Shown piece after piece: positions 32,963-41,907 of a stretch of DNA of 64,000 bases. The stretch's first letter is position 1. Each line of letters begins with the position of its first letter. Location: NCBI GenBank assembly GCA_965227315.1, contig OZ245737.1:2294001-2358000 (forward strand). Direction: 5' to 3'. Source of the stretch: JANQHS01 sp965227315. GTDB lineage: Bacteria; Bacteroidota; Bacteroidia; Cytophagales; CCMP332. The translations under genes and the position numbers were made by a program. Below the pieces are notes generated by a model. It made no database searches and had not been told where the DNA came from. It saw nothing but the letters and a program-made list of their open reading frames with translations.

Positions 32963-34752
32963 CTTATCTTCCGCGACTCTTCAGAAGTCCGTTGTTTCTG
33001 ATAAAGGCGCTGATAGGGCCCTTCTTCTTTGACAAGTTCGTCATGACTCCCGCTCTGAACGATTTCACCATCATCAATGACGAAGATCCTGTCGGCCAGC
33101 TTCACCGATGAGATACGGTGAGAAATGATCAGGGTAGTGATCTTTTCGGAGTATTCCTGAAGCCGGTTCAGAATAGCATTCTCCGTTTCTGTATCTACTG
33201 CAGAAAGGCTGTCATCCAGGATCAGCAACTTGGGTTTTCGGATCAGGGCCCTGGCGATCGAGGTTCTTTGTTTTTGTCCTCCGGAAAGGGTAATTCCTCT
33301 TTCACCGATTTTGGTATCAAAGCCATCAGGGAATTCTTTCACGTTATCATACAGGTCCGCAACCTTGGCTGCACTTTCCACCTTTTCCTTATCCATTTCC
33401 ATGTCACCAAAGGATACGTTATTGCCTATGGAATCCGAAAAGAGAAAAACATCCTGCGGTACATATCCCACCTGACTCCGGTATTTGGTGATGTTCAGAT
33501 CTCGCAGATCGGTCCCATCGATCATAACCCTTCCTTTAACCGGATCATAAAGCCTTAAAAGCAGGTTAGCGATTGTACTTTTTCCGGACCCGGTAGGCCC
33601 TACGATGGCTACGGTCTGACCGGATTGAATACTCAGGTTGACCTTCTTCAGAGCCTCGATTCCTGAATCGGGATAAACAAAATCCACGTCCTGGAACTCA
33701 ACCTGGCCTTGCAGCCTGGTTTCCTTGTTTTCGCCAGGAAGAATATCTGTTTTTTGTTTGAGAAAATCATTGAGCCTCTTTTGACTTGCCGCTGCCCTCT
33801 GGATGATACTGCTGACCCAACCAAGGGCTGTAACGGGCCATACCAGATAATTGACGTACATCACGAACTCGCCGATATTGCCCACTGTTATCGCACCTCT
33901 TCCGACCTCCAATCCACCAACATAAATGGTGAGGATGGTACTCAGGCCGATCAGGGCCATAATGGTGGGGAAGAAGAATGCATTAACCCTGGCCAGCTGG
34001 AGTGTTTTGAATCGGTAATTGTTACTCTCCCTTGTAAAATCTTCAGCCGATGCATCCTCTCTGACGAATGATTTCAATACCCTGATCCCTGAGAAGGCCT
34101 CCTGAACAAAGGTCGATAACCCTGAAAGGCTTTTTTGGATGGCCTCAGATCTCTTATTGATCATATTGTTCACGAAATAGATCGAGACGGACAGAATGGG
34201 AAGCGGGGCAAGAACAAAAAAGGTCAGCCTGCTATTGATGCTGAACATGACAGGGATGCAGATGGCAAAAAGCGATATCATATTCAGACTGTACATGATC
34301 GCTGGCCCCAGATACATCCTGACCCTGCTAACGTCCTCGGAGATCCTCGCCATCAGATCCCCGGTATTGTTCCTTCGATAAAAGGCCAGGGGAAGGGTCT
34401 GGTAATGTTGGTATATCTCGTTTTTCAGGTCATACTCGATATGACGAGAAACTTTGATGATGGTCTGACGGGTCAGGAATAAAAATATTCCCCTGAGTAC
34501 TACCATCAACAGGATTATGGACCCATACAAAAATGCACTGGAGATGAACAATTCAGCCAACTTCGACCTTTCTTCAAAGCCGTGCAGGAGGCTGTATTCC
34601 TGGTATGTTTCTTCCATCAGGTCAAAGGAATGCCTGACCAGTGAAGCAGGCATGATCTGAAACACATTGGAAACGCATATAAATACCACCCCGACCAAAA
34701 TCCGAAAGCGGTATTTGTAGAGATATTTATTGAGGTATTTAAGTTCTTTCAA
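32959..34752 (-). CDS. ABC-type exporter, MsbA-like fused permease and ATPase
   Basis: A 597-residue half-transporter. The N-terminal six-helix ABC membrane domain spans residues 1 to about 320. The C-terminal ATPase has Walker A GPTGSGKSTIANLL, signature LSGGQKQRTSIARAL, Walker B LLILDDSLSAVD and the switch His in ISHRIS. It would work as a homodimer or with a partner to export a lipid, peptide or drug; no partner subunit is adjacent. The substrate is unknown. It ends overlapping the cytochrome gene. Confidence 0.92.
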   Translation of the reverse strand: MKELKYLNKYLYKYRFRILVGVVFICVSNVFQIMPASLVRHSFDLMEETYQEYSLLHGFEERSKLAELFISSAFLYGSIILLMVVLRGIFLFLTRQTIIKVSRHIEYDLKNEIYQHYQTLPLAFYRRNNTGDLMARISEDVSRVRMYLGPAIMYSLNMISLFAICIPVMFSINSRLTFFVLAPLPILSVSIYFVNNMINKRSEAIQKSLSGLSTFVQEAFSGIRVLKSFVREDASAEDFTRESNNYRFKTLQLARVNAFFFPTIMALIGLSTILTIYVGGLEVGRGAITVGNIGEFVMYVNYLVWPVTALGWVSSIIQRAAASQKRLNDFLKQKTDILPGENKETRLQGQVEFQDVDFVYPDSGIEALKKVNLSIQSGQTVAIVGPTGSGKSTIANLLLRLYDPVKGRVMIDGTDLRDLNITKYRSQVGYVPQDVFLFSDSIGNNVSFGDMEMDKEKVESAAKVADLYDNVKEFPDGFDTKIGERGITLSGGQKQRTSIARALIRKPKLLILDDSLSAVDTETENAILNRLQEYSEKITTLIISHRISSVKLADRIFVIDDGEIVQSGSHDELVKEEGPYQRLYQKQRTSEESRKIS

Positions 34753-34789
34753 TGCTAACTATAACCTCCGATGAATGGCTTAGGTTCAA

Positions 34790-34819
34790 TTGCTGAAGGA
34801 CTAAAAAATGTTAATTTTG
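34790..34819 (+). promoter_or_regulatory. Promoter TTG-N19-TAATTTTG for the leucine dehydrogenase-like gene
   Basis: TTG at 34790-34792 and TAATTTTG at 34812-34819 are spaced by 19 bases, a near-ideal match. The leader of about 73 bases contains a perfect GGCCC/GGGCC hairpin with an AAG loop at about 34836-34848, of unknown use. Confidence 0.7.
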
Positions 34820-34898
34820 CGGTCCAAACGGCTATGGCCCAAGGGGCCGCCCTTCGGGTTTTCAATAGGACGCAAATTTAAACTTAATATACTTCCAC

Positions 34899-35999
34899 AT
34901 GTCAGAAGAATTGTTGGCAACTACAGGCTCCTCTGTAGAACTTTTTGAGGAGGTCGGAAAAATGGGACACGAACAGGTTGTCTTTTGTTCCGATCCGGAT
35001 ACGGGATTGAAGGCAATCATTGGTATTCACAATACTGTTTTAGGACCAGCCTTGGGCGGAACCAGAATGTGGCCATACAATGACGAAAAGGAAGCCCTGA
35101 TCGATGTGCTGAGACTTTCCAGAGGCATGACCTTCAAGGCCGCCATATCCGGCTTGAACCTTGGTGGAGGAAAAGCGGTGATCATCGGAGACCCGAAATC
35201 ACTCAAAAACGAGGCATTGCTGAGAAGATTTGGAAAATTCGTGGACAGCCTGGGCGGCAGATATATCACCGCGGAAGACGTTGGAATGAGCGAAAAAGAT
35301 ATGGAATATCTGGCCATGGAGACAGAGCATGTAACCGGTCTTCCTGAGAAATTGGGAGGTGCAGGTGATCCTTCTCCGGTTACCGCATACGGTACGTATA
35401 TGGGCATGAAGGCAAGTGCCAAAAAGGTATATGGAAACGATTCGCTTGAGGGAAAGGTTGTTGCCGTGCAGGGAGTGGGGCATGTCGGCGCGAATCTCGT
35501 GGATCTGCTCATAAAGGAAAATGCGACAGTATTGGTTTCCGATATATTCAAGGAAAAGATTGATCCGGTCGTGGCAAAGTATAAGGTGGATGTGATCTCT
35601 CCTGAGGAGATCATGGAATATCCCATGGACATTTATGCTCCCTGTGCTTTGGGTGCTACCCTTGACAGCGATTCAATTCCAAAACTGAAAGCCAAGATCG
35701 TTGCAGGAGCGGCGAACAACCAGCTTGCCGATGAGGATATCCACGGGCCCATGTGTCGGGAGCACGGTATCCTATATGCCCCTGATTTTTTGATCAACGC
35801 AGGTGGATTGATGAATGTATATGGAGAATTGATGGGCTATGACAACGAGATCATCTTTTCCAAGGCTGAGAACATTTACGATACTACCCTATCCATTTTT
35901 GATCTTGCAGAAAAGGAGGGTGTTACAACGCAGTTGGCGGCCATGAAACTCGCTCAAAAAAGGATAGAGTCTGTTGGGAAGATCAAACTTCCACTTTAA
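34899..35999 (+). CDS. Leucine/phenylalanine/valine dehydrogenase (Glu/Leu/Phe/Val dehydrogenase family)
   Basis: A 366-residue NAD-dependent amino acid dehydrogenase. The N-terminal catalytic domain has the glycine-rich ALGGTRMWPY and LSRGMTFKAAISGLNLGGGKAV, with the catalytic Lys in MTFKAA and in the GGGKA motif, then TAEDVGMSEKDME. The NAD-binding domain has VAVQGVGHVGANLV. Length (366) matches leucine dehydrogenases rather than glutamate dehydrogenases. It would deaminate branched-chain amino acids reversibly. Expressed from its own promoter; nusB follows 15 bases later. Confidence 0.92.
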   Translation: MSEELLATTGSSVELFEEVGKMGHEQVVFCSDPDTGLKAIIGIHNTVLGPALGGTRMWPYNDEKEALIDVLRLSRGMTFKAAISGLNLGGGKAVIIGDPKSLKNEALLRRFGKFVDSLGGRYITAEDVGMSEKDMEYLAMETEHVTGLPEKLGGAGDPSPVTAYGTYMGMKASAKKVYGNDSLEGKVVAVQGVGHVGANLVDLLIKENATVLVSDIFKEKIDPVVAKYKVDVISPEEIMEYPMDIYAPCALGATLDSDSIPKLKAKIVAGAANNQLADEDIHGPMCREHGILYAPDFLINAGGLMNVYGELMGYDNEIIFSKAENIYDTTLSIFDLAEKEGVTTQLAAMKLAQKRIESVGKIKLPL

Positions 36000-36014
36000 G
36001 CATCTCCACTGGGC

Positions 36015-37172
36015 ATGCTAAATCGAAGCCTCCTTCGCGCCAGGGTATTTCATCGCCTCTACGGTCTGAAAGTGGTTTTGGATGGAACACTCTCATCCTA
36101 CTTTGACAGGATAAAAGAGGAGTTTGTGTTTGATCCGGAATCCGGGGAAAAACTTGAGGCCGAAATTCACAAGGAGCTAAGTCAGGAGCAGATCGAGAAA
36201 TTCCTCCAGATGGTCAAACTTGACTCTGCCGGTAACAGCAAAGAGGATTCAGATTTTATCAAAGGCCTTTTTCAGGAATACAAGGGCCAACTTGGGGAGG
36301 AGTTACCGAGGTCAAGGAAGGCACTGCTTGAATCTGCCGAAAACGTTGGCCTTGCTTATCTCTCCGTGCTTGATTTTTTGATCGCCTTGGGCGATATGGC
36401 TTCCAAGCTTGAACTTGAGAAAGAAAGGAACCTTCCGAAAGGCTTAAGAAACCGCAATCCTTATAAGAACATTAAGGAGAATCCGCTGTTGGATGTGTTC
36501 AGGAAAATGGGGCCTTTTTCCGGCAAAAAGGGAATCCAATGGAAAAGGGAAGAGGATTGTATCAGGATGGTATTTCTTGACGCACTGAAGAATGACGAAG
36601 ATTTTAAAGCCTACCTCACTCAAGAGAACCCGTCAATTGATCAGCATAGGGATATCCTTTTGCATTTGATCTCAGAGAAGGTCTTCTCGCACCAGGGTTT
36701 TAATTCGATTTTCGAGGATCGCTTTATCACCTGGTTTCAGGACAAAAAGATCGTAAGGAACATGGTCCGAAAATTTACCAAGGATCTTGACATTCAATCC
36801 GACGAAAATGAACACACTCCGCTTTCCGGGAATTGGGAAGAGGATAAAGGCTTTTTTCTGGAATTATGGGATCATACACTTGAGGATTGGCCGGAAAATG
36901 AGAAATTTTTGGCCGAACAGGCAAAAAATTGGGACCCGGAACGAATCGCTTTGGCCGATAAAGTGTTGATCATTATGGGAATGGCAGAGTTTGTCCATTT
37001 CCCCAGTATCCCGGTCAAGGTTACAATAAATGAGTATATTGAACTTTCGAAAAAATACAGTACTCCCAATAGCAAAACCTTCGTTAACGGGGTATTGGAC
37101 AAGGTTTCGGCAAAATGGTTAAAGTCCGGAAAGATCAAGAAGTCCGGACGAGGTTTGATCGATAACAAATAA
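36015..37172 (+). CDS. nusB: Transcription antitermination factor NusB, extended Bacteroidota form
   Basis: A 385-residue protein whose C-terminal domain (about 285-375) matches NusB. It includes WDPERIALADKVLIIMGMAE, followed by VKVTINEYIELSKKYSTPNS, then KTFVNGVLDKV. The N-terminus MLNRSLLRARVFHRLYGLK matches the RNA-binding start of NusB. The roughly 200-residue insertion between is characteristic of the phylum and helical. It joins Nus factors on boxA RNA, mainly for rRNA transcription. It heads a same-strand run nusB-ytxH-DUF1573-yajC-ybbR-coaE typical of the group. Confidence 0.9.
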   Translation: MLNRSLLRARVFHRLYGLKVVLDGTLSSYFDRIKEEFVFDPESGEKLEAEIHKELSQEQIEKFLQMVKLDSAGNSKEDSDFIKGLFQEYKGQLGEELPRSRKALLESAENVGLAYLSVLDFLIALGDMASKLELEKERNLPKGLRNRNPYKNIKENPLLDVFRKMGPFSGKKGIQWKREEDCIRMVFLDALKNDEDFKAYLTQENPSIDQHRDILLHLISEKVFSHQGFNSIFEDRFITWFQDKKIVRNMVRKFTKDLDIQSDENEHTPLSGNWEEDKGFFLELWDHTLEDWPENEKFLAEQAKNWDPERIALADKVLIIMGMAEFVHFPSIPVKVTINEYIELSKKYSTPNSKTFVNGVLDKVSAKWLKSGKIKKSGRGLIDNK

Positions 37173-37176
37173 GATT

Positions 37177-37479
37177 ATGTCTAGCAGAGGAAATGGTTTT
37201 CTAGCCTTTTTATTCGGAGCCGGAATAGGTGCGGCTGCCGGTCTTTTATTTGCTCCTGATAAGGGTTCACACACCCGTGATCGCTTGAGTTTCCTGTTGG
37301 ATAAATACAGGGAAAGGATCATGGATGTTCTGGGTGAATATCTGGAAGAAGCAGAGGAAATGGATTCGGAAGCCAGAGAAGCGGCAAATGAGGTGGTTAA
37401 TGAAACCCGTGATAAGGCTGAACAACTCCTGGGAGACGTAGATGATCTGATAAATAAAATTAAATCCAAGAGTAAATAA
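37177..37479 (+). CDS. YtxH-domain membrane-anchored protein
   Basis: A 100-residue protein with a Gly/Ala-rich N-terminal membrane helix (FLAFLFGAGIGAAAGLLFAPDKGS) and the YtxH turn motif LFAPDKGSHTRDRL, then a charged, acidic helical tail rich in Glu and Ala. It sits 4 bases after nusB and 2 bases before the DUF1573 gene. YtxH proteins are linked to envelope stress in other bacteria; the role here is not known. Confidence 0.82.
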   Translation: MSSRGNGFLAFLFGAGIGAAAGLLFAPDKGSHTRDRLSFLLDKYRERIMDVLGEYLEEAEEMDSEAREAANEVVNETRDKAEQLLGDVDDLINKIKSKSK

Positions 37480-37481
37480 TC

Positions 37482-37988
37482 ATGTTAGTTTTTAGTAAAA
37501 ATGCCCTTGCGGCCTTTGTTTTTATTATCTCAGGTTTTATGATCGCTTCCTGCGACAGTAAATCAGGGCAATTGGATAATGGAGAGCTTTCCGCCAATAA
37601 GCTGATCGAAGTTCCGGCAACGGCCAATGCAACATTGGAAGAGGTGGGCCCGCTTCCTGTCATGTCTTTTGACGAAGCGATCTTCGATTTTGGGCAGATA
37701 GATCCCGGACAGGTCGTTGAACATACCTATGCTTTTAAAAATACCGGCGAAGGTCCATTGGTGATCACCAATGCCACAGCCTCCTGCGGCTGTACGGTGC
37801 CTTCCTGGCCAAAAGAGCCCATCGAGCCCAATGGAACCGGAGAGATCAAGGTTAGATTCGATTCCAAAGGAAAGTCCGGAAATCAAAATAAGACCATTAC
37901 CATCATGGCGAATACACAGCCGAGCAAAACCATTTTGACGCTGAAAGGATTGGTCAACTCACCGGTGAAGGAGGAAGTGAATTCATGA
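37482..37988 (+). CDS. DUF1573 domain lipoprotein
   Basis: A 168-residue protein with a lipoprotein signal (FVFIISGFMIASC). A single DUF1573 immunoglobulin-like domain follows: AIFDFGQIDPGQVVEHTYAF, then TGEGPLVITNATASCGCTVPSWP with the conserved CGC, then GEIKVRFDSKGKSGNQNKT. Such proteins are abundant surface or periplasmic proteins of Bacteroidota with unknown partners. The ATG at 37482 follows ytxH by 2 bases and the gene overlaps yajC by 4 bases. Confidence 0.88.
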   Translation: MLVFSKNALAAFVFIISGFMIASCDSKSGQLDNGELSANKLIEVPATANATLEEVGPLPVMSFDEAIFDFGQIDPGQVVEHTYAFKNTGEGPLVITNATASCGCTVPSWPKEPIEPNGTGEIKVRFDSKGKSGNQNKTITIMANTQPSKTILTLKGLVNSPVKEEVNS

Positions 37989-38308
37989 GTTTGATGGGAT
38001 TTGTTTTGCTCCAGTCCAATGGTGGCGGAGGGATGATGCAGCTACTTTTCTTTGGAGCGATCATTCTTGTTTTTTATTTCTTCATGATCAGGCCTCAACA
38101 AAAGCGCCAAAAGGATGCCAAAAACTTCCAAAGCGAGGTGAAGAAGGGTGATCTGGTGGTGACCGTAGGAGGAGTTCATGGAAAGGTCTTTGAGTTATTG
38201 GAAAACGAGATCATCATCGATGTTGACCGGGGTACCAAACTCAAAGTAGATCGCTCTGCTCTGTCCATGGAATCCACGAAAAGGGCTAACACAAAGCAGG
38301 AAAAGTAG
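37985..38308 (+). CDS. yajC: Preprotein translocase subunit YajC
   Basis: A 107-residue single-pass membrane protein associated with SecDF and the Sec translocon. It has the conserved helix MQLLFFGAIILVFYFFMIRPQ and the following RPQQKRQKDAKNF block, then LVVTVGGVHGKVFELLENEI. Length is typical. It overlaps DUF1573 at its start and is followed by ybbR after 5 bases. Confidence 0.93.
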   Translation: MSLMGFVLLQSNGGGGMMQLLFFGAIILVFYFFMIRPQQKRQKDAKNFQSEVKKGDLVVTVGGVHGKVFELLENEIIIDVDRGTKLKVDRSALSMESTKRANTKQEK

Positions 38309-38313
38309 CAAGG

Positions 38314-39294
38314 ATGGAAAGTCAGGAAAAACAGAATTCCTGGGTTTCATTGATTAGGTCCTGGGGCAAAAGCAAAAACCTCAGGGTCTTCATGCTTTGC
38401 TTTGTTGCAGCTCTGGTTTTCTGGGGGCTGAACTCCCTGAATAAGGATTACCAAACTAACATCAACATGCCAATGGAGGTTGTCTATAATGACACCTTTT
38501 TGATTCCCTTGGATCCTCCTCCAAATGAGATCCCCTTGAGGGTCTCCGGATATGGTTGGGATCTGATCCGTTGGACTTTTGGTTGGCAGATCGATCCGAT
38601 CCGTCTGGAGCCCGAAGGGCTTCCGGAAGTCGATGTGATCACCTTCAATAACTTTTCGGAGCGGATCACGGCGAGGCTGGAAGATCTGAAGTTGGTCAAT
38701 TATCTTGACGCACAGGCTCCGTTGAATTTTGATTTCAGAGAAAGCAAAAAAGTCCCCATCACCTTTGATACTGCCTTGATCCCCTTTGATGAAGGGTTTT
38801 ACCTGAAGCGAGGTACGAATATCGTTCCGGATTCATTGGTGTTTTCGGGCCCCAAATCATTGCTTGACAATCTACAGGATCATTATACCCTGGTCCTTCC
38901 CGTGGAGAAGATCAGTAAGGATTACAACAGCTCTATTTCTGTTCAGTATCCTCATTCTGATCTCGTTACGGTTGTGCCCGAGGAGATCAATATCAGCTTC
39001 CCGGTGGGCCAATGGATTGAGCTTGAAAAAGAGTACCCACTTCAATTGCTGAGCAAGGGTGAAGAGAACCAGGATTATTTTTCCAATACCTCTTCCGTTA
39101 AAGTTCGGTACAGGCTTCCCGAGGATTATGAGATCACGGAAAAATTTGACTCGGTACAGGCCTTTGCTGATTTACAGGTCCTGAAAAAGAATGATAGTTT
39201 GCTGCCGGTACTTCTTGAAGGCTTGCCCGAGAATATCAAGCCGTTCAGGGTTTCACCTGATACCGTAATTGTGAAAAAGAATGGATCCTCTTGA
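38314..39294 (+). CDS. YbbR-like domain protein
   Basis: A 326-residue protein with one N-terminal membrane helix (LRVFMLCFVAALVFWGLNSL) and an extracytoplasmic region with YbbR-type repeats, visible in segments such as IPLRVSGYGWDLIRW and VPDSLVFSGPKSLLDNLQDH. In Firmicutes, YbbR proteins (CdaR) control diadenylate cyclase; no cyclase gene is in this window. It overlaps coaE by 14 bases. Confidence 0.82.
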   Translation: MESQEKQNSWVSLIRSWGKSKNLRVFMLCFVAALVFWGLNSLNKDYQTNINMPMEVVYNDTFLIPLDPPPNEIPLRVSGYGWDLIRWTFGWQIDPIRLEPEGLPEVDVITFNNFSERITARLEDLKLVNYLDAQAPLNFDFRESKKVPITFDTALIPFDEGFYLKRGTNIVPDSLVFSGPKSLLDNLQDHYTLVLPVEKISKDYNSSISVQYPHSDLVTVVPEEINISFPVGQWIELEKEYPLQLLSKGEENQDYFSNTSSVKVRYRLPEDYEITEKFDSVQAFADLQVLKKNDSLLPVLLEGLPENIKPFRVSPDTVIVKKNGSS

Positions 39295-39901
39295 TCCAAA
39301 ACCTTTTCTCGTCGGTATTACTGGGGGCATAGGAGCAGGCAAATCAACTGTTTCCAAAGTTTTCGAAGTTCTTGGTGTGCCGGTTTATGATGCCGATTCC
39401 AGGGCCAGGTGGCTGATGGAAAATCATGATTCCATCATTTCAGAACTCAAATCCGTTTTCGGGGAGGAAGCATATGAGGGAAACAGGCTGAATACCGAAT
39501 TCTTTCGTCAAAAGGCCTTCAATGATTCTGACCGGAGGAAGGAGTTGAATCGGATCGTACATCCACGGGTCAGCGAGGATTTCAAATCCTGGGTGACATC
39601 CAATCATCAATCCCCTTATCTTGTTAAGGAGGCCGCGTTGATGATTGAATCCGGTTCATATAAGGATCTCGATCTGCTGATCGGGGTTTTTGCACCAAAG
39701 GATGAAAGAAAGAAACGGATCATGAAGCGGGATCCATTCAGGAATGGGGAACAGATCGATAAGATCATGGAGGCGCAGTTACCCGAGGAAGAAATGAGGA
39801 ATTATTGTCAGTTGCAGATTGAAAATAATGGAAAAGAAGCCGTTCTTGAAGAAATATTGAATTTTGACGTTTCCCTAAGAGACCATCTTTCTCAAAAGTG
39901 A
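39281..39901 (+). CDS. coaE: Dephospho-CoA kinase
   Basis: A 206-residue P-loop kinase for the last step of CoA synthesis. Walker A is GITGGIGAGKSTVSKVF, followed by GVPVYDADSRARWLM and the RKELNRIVHPRV segment that marks CoaE. Full length. It overlaps ybbR at the start and murQ at the end (GTGA), consistent with one operon. CoA supply links it loosely with panC and panD elsewhere in the window. Confidence 0.94.
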   Translation: MDPLDPKPFLVGITGGIGAGKSTVSKVFEVLGVPVYDADSRARWLMENHDSIISELKSVFGEEAYEGNRLNTEFFRQKAFNDSDRRKELNRIVHPRVSEDFKSWVTSNHQSPYLVKEAALMIESGSYKDLDLLIGVFAPKDERKKRIMKRDPFRNGEQIDKIMEAQLPEEEMRNYCQLQIENNGKEAVLEEILNFDVSLRDHLSQK

Positions 39902-40704
39902 GCATTACCGAATCCAATTCACTCTATGACTCCTTGGAAAACAAGGATGTATCGACCATCCTCAGGGAAATGAACCATGAGGATGCCAGCGTAGCCGGAG
40001 CAGTAGAACAGGAGATAGACAATATAGAAAAGCTTGTTTTGGCTATTCTGGAAAGGATGAAGAAAGGAGGGAGACTCTTTTATATCGGGGCTGGTACCAG
40101 CGGCAGGCTCGGCATCCTGGATGCATCCGAATGTCCGCCAACATTTGGTGTAGACCATGGTATGGTGGTCGGGTTGATTGCCGGTGGCGATCGGGCTATT
40201 CGCAAGGCCGTTGAGTTTGCGGAGGACGACCCTGGCCAGGCCTGGAAGGATCTGCTGGAGCATGGAATCTCTTCATCTGATTTTCTAGTAGGATTGGCAG
40301 CCTCGGGTAAAACACCCTATGTCGTTGGAGGGCTTAAGGATGCACAGGAAAACGGTGTCGGTACCGGTTTGGTAACCTGTAATCCCGGTTCTCTTGCCTC
40401 GAAACATGCTGATTTCCCGGTGGAGATCAATGTTGGCCCCGAATACCTGACCGGGAGTACCAGAATGAAATCAGGCACTGCACAAAAACTTGTCCTGAAT
40501 ATGATCACCACTTCGGTGATGATCAGGCTTGGGCGGGTGAAGGGAAACAAAATGGTCGATATGCAGTTAGCCAATCATAAGCTTCTGGATAGAGGTACAA
40601 GATTCATTATGGAAGAAAGGGGCCTGGATGAAAAAAGAGCCAAGGCGCTGTTAATGAAAGCCGGAAGTGTCAGGAAGGCATTAGAAATGGATATCGATGC
40701 ATAA
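39898..40704 (+). CDS. murQ: N-acetylmuramic acid 6-phosphate etherase
   Basis: A 268-residue SIS-domain lyase that removes lactate from MurNAc-6-phosphate to give GlcNAc-6-phosphate in cell wall recycling. The motifs are GAGTSGRLGILDASECPPTFG with the catalytic Glu of the family, AGGDRAIRKAVEFAEDD, GLAASGKTPYVVGGL, and GPEYLTGSTRMKSGTAQKL. The start is GTG overlapping the coaE stop. The length is slightly short at the C-terminus compared with the 298-residue E. coli protein. No kinase partner is in the window. Confidence 0.93.
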   Translation: MSITESNSLYDSLENKDVSTILREMNHEDASVAGAVEQEIDNIEKLVLAILERMKKGGRLFYIGAGTSGRLGILDASECPPTFGVDHGMVVGLIAGGDRAIRKAVEFAEDDPGQAWKDLLEHGISSSDFLVGLAASGKTPYVVGGLKDAQENGVGTGLVTCNPGSLASKHADFPVEINVGPEYLTGSTRMKSGTAQKLVLNMITTSVMIRLGRVKGNKMVDMQLANHKLLDRGTRFIMEERGLDEKRAKALLMKAGSVRKALEMDIDA

Positions 40705-41266
40705 TCTTCAACCACATGATCGCTGGCTGACGGTGTATGACCCTGCCCTGGATCCGGATTCTCCATTCTATGGAAAGCAATACAACTATGACCTGTATAC
40801 CGACAATATATACGGTTACTACATCGATCCGGCCTGGGATTATATGGGCTCTGAAACCACCTATGTTAAGCTTCTGGCTGTAGACGAGGATGATGGATTT
40901 GCCATCCTTCAGTTCATCGGGGAATGGAATGATGCCATCAACAACGACATTATGCATTTCAAGAGGAATGTGGTCGACCTGCTGATCCGAAGAGGTATTC
41001 ACAAATTCATTCTGATCGGTGATTATGTCTTCAACTTCCATGGCTCGGATGACTGCTATTATGAAGAGTGGCAGGACGAACTTGGGTCGGAAGGCTGGAT
41101 TGTGGCTATCAACTTTCGTGATGCCGTGGTTCAGGAATGGAACAGATACGGACTTGGACTTCATATGATCTATGGAGAAGGCTGGGATCTGGATGCATGG
41201 AGGACCATGAGCCCTATCGGGCTATTCGGCATCATTGAAAATAGGCTTAAGAAGGCTTTAACCTAA
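40697..41266 (+). CDS. Conserved hypothetical protein, aromatic and acidic
   Basis: A 189-residue soluble protein rich in Tyr, Trp and Asp. It begins MHNLQPHDRWLTVYDPALDP and has a central helix IMHFKRNVVDLLIRRGIHKF followed by ILIGDYVFNFHGSDDCYYEEW. There is no signal peptide and no known domain that I recognise. It overlaps murQ by 8 bases and is therefore likely co-expressed, and it overlaps the convergent SprT-like gene by 9 bases at the other end. Function unknown. Confidence 0.7.
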   Translation: MHNLQPHDRWLTVYDPALDPDSPFYGKQYNYDLYTDNIYGYYIDPAWDYMGSETTYVKLLAVDEDDGFAILQFIGEWNDAINNDIMHFKRNVVDLLIRRGIHKFILIGDYVFNFHGSDDCYYEEWQDELGSEGWIVAINFRDAVVQEWNRYGLGLHMIYGEGWDLDAWRTMSPIGLFGIIENRLKKALT

Positions 41267-41851
41267 CTCAACCCTGACAGAAAAGGGGAAATAATACTTC
41301 CTCCCTGATTCGGTCTCCTTGCATAGGGATCTGGTTCTGATCCTTTGCAGTACCTTGAAATTCCTACCCTCATAATGAAATTCGGTTCCCTCTGCGATCG
41401 CCTCGACCAGTTGTTCATTGTCCTTCAGGCCGGGAAGAAAGGCCCTGTAGATCGAAGCTTTCGAGGATAAGGATGCCGGAGGATTGGATTGAATTTTCCG
41501 GATTCCGGCTTTTTGTTGCGGACTAAAAAGAGGATGGTCTTTGATCAGGTCTAAAAGGTCGGCGAATTCCTTTTTCCATTCTTTCCCATGGGGATCAACA
41601 CGGCGCCCGTATTTCTTGCTTACAAGCAAATGAGCATACTCATGAAGAAATGTCAAACAGAACATCGGGGCTTCCAAATTCTCGTTCAGCGTGATCTGGA
41701 ACTTACCTGTGGCCGGATCCCGTCGGAAATCCCCCAATTTGGTTTTTCTGGCTTTTCTCAGCTTTAGTGTGAAGGGGTTTGCCTCCCAGAGTGAGCGAAA
41801 GGTATCCCGCAGATCGGGAGGAAGTATGGCCTTTATTTTTGCTTTGGACAT
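41258..41851 (-). CDS. SprT-like zinc-binding protein
   Basis: A 197-residue protein with the zinc motif HEYAH (70-74) in FCLTFLHEYAHLLVSKKYG, and a downstream DPHGKEWKKEF segment typical of SprT-like proteins, where the His would be the third ligand. The C-terminal part, FHYEGRNFKVLQRIRTRSLC, replaces the zinc ribbon of SprT. The ATG at 41851 was chosen; the open frame upstream only runs through a terminator. SprT-like proteins are putative metallopeptidases, possibly linked to DNA-protein crosslink repair; here the role is inferred only. Confidence 0.85.
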   Translation of the reverse strand: MSKAKIKAILPPDLRDTFRSLWEANPFTLKLRKARKTKLGDFRRDPATGKFQITLNENLEAPMFCLTFLHEYAHLLVSKKYGRRVDPHGKEWKKEFADLLDLIKDHPLFSPQQKAGIRKIQSNPPASLSSKASIYRAFLPGLKDNEQLVEAIAEGTEFHYEGRNFKVLQRIRTRSLCKETESGRKYYFPFSVRVELG

Positions 41852-41885
41852 AAAAAAACCGCGAGGCAAAAGTACCACGCGGTTT
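41851..41885 (-). terminator. Intrinsic terminator after the acidic repeat lipoprotein
   Basis: On the minus strand AAACCGCG pairs with CGCGGTTT (arms 41878-41885 and 41856-41863) and is followed by a run of T. It ends transcription 23 bases past the lipoprotein stop at 41908 and immediately precedes the SprT-like ATG. Confidence 0.82.
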
Positions 41886-41907
41886 GAAATTTTTCGCGAT
41901 TCAAATG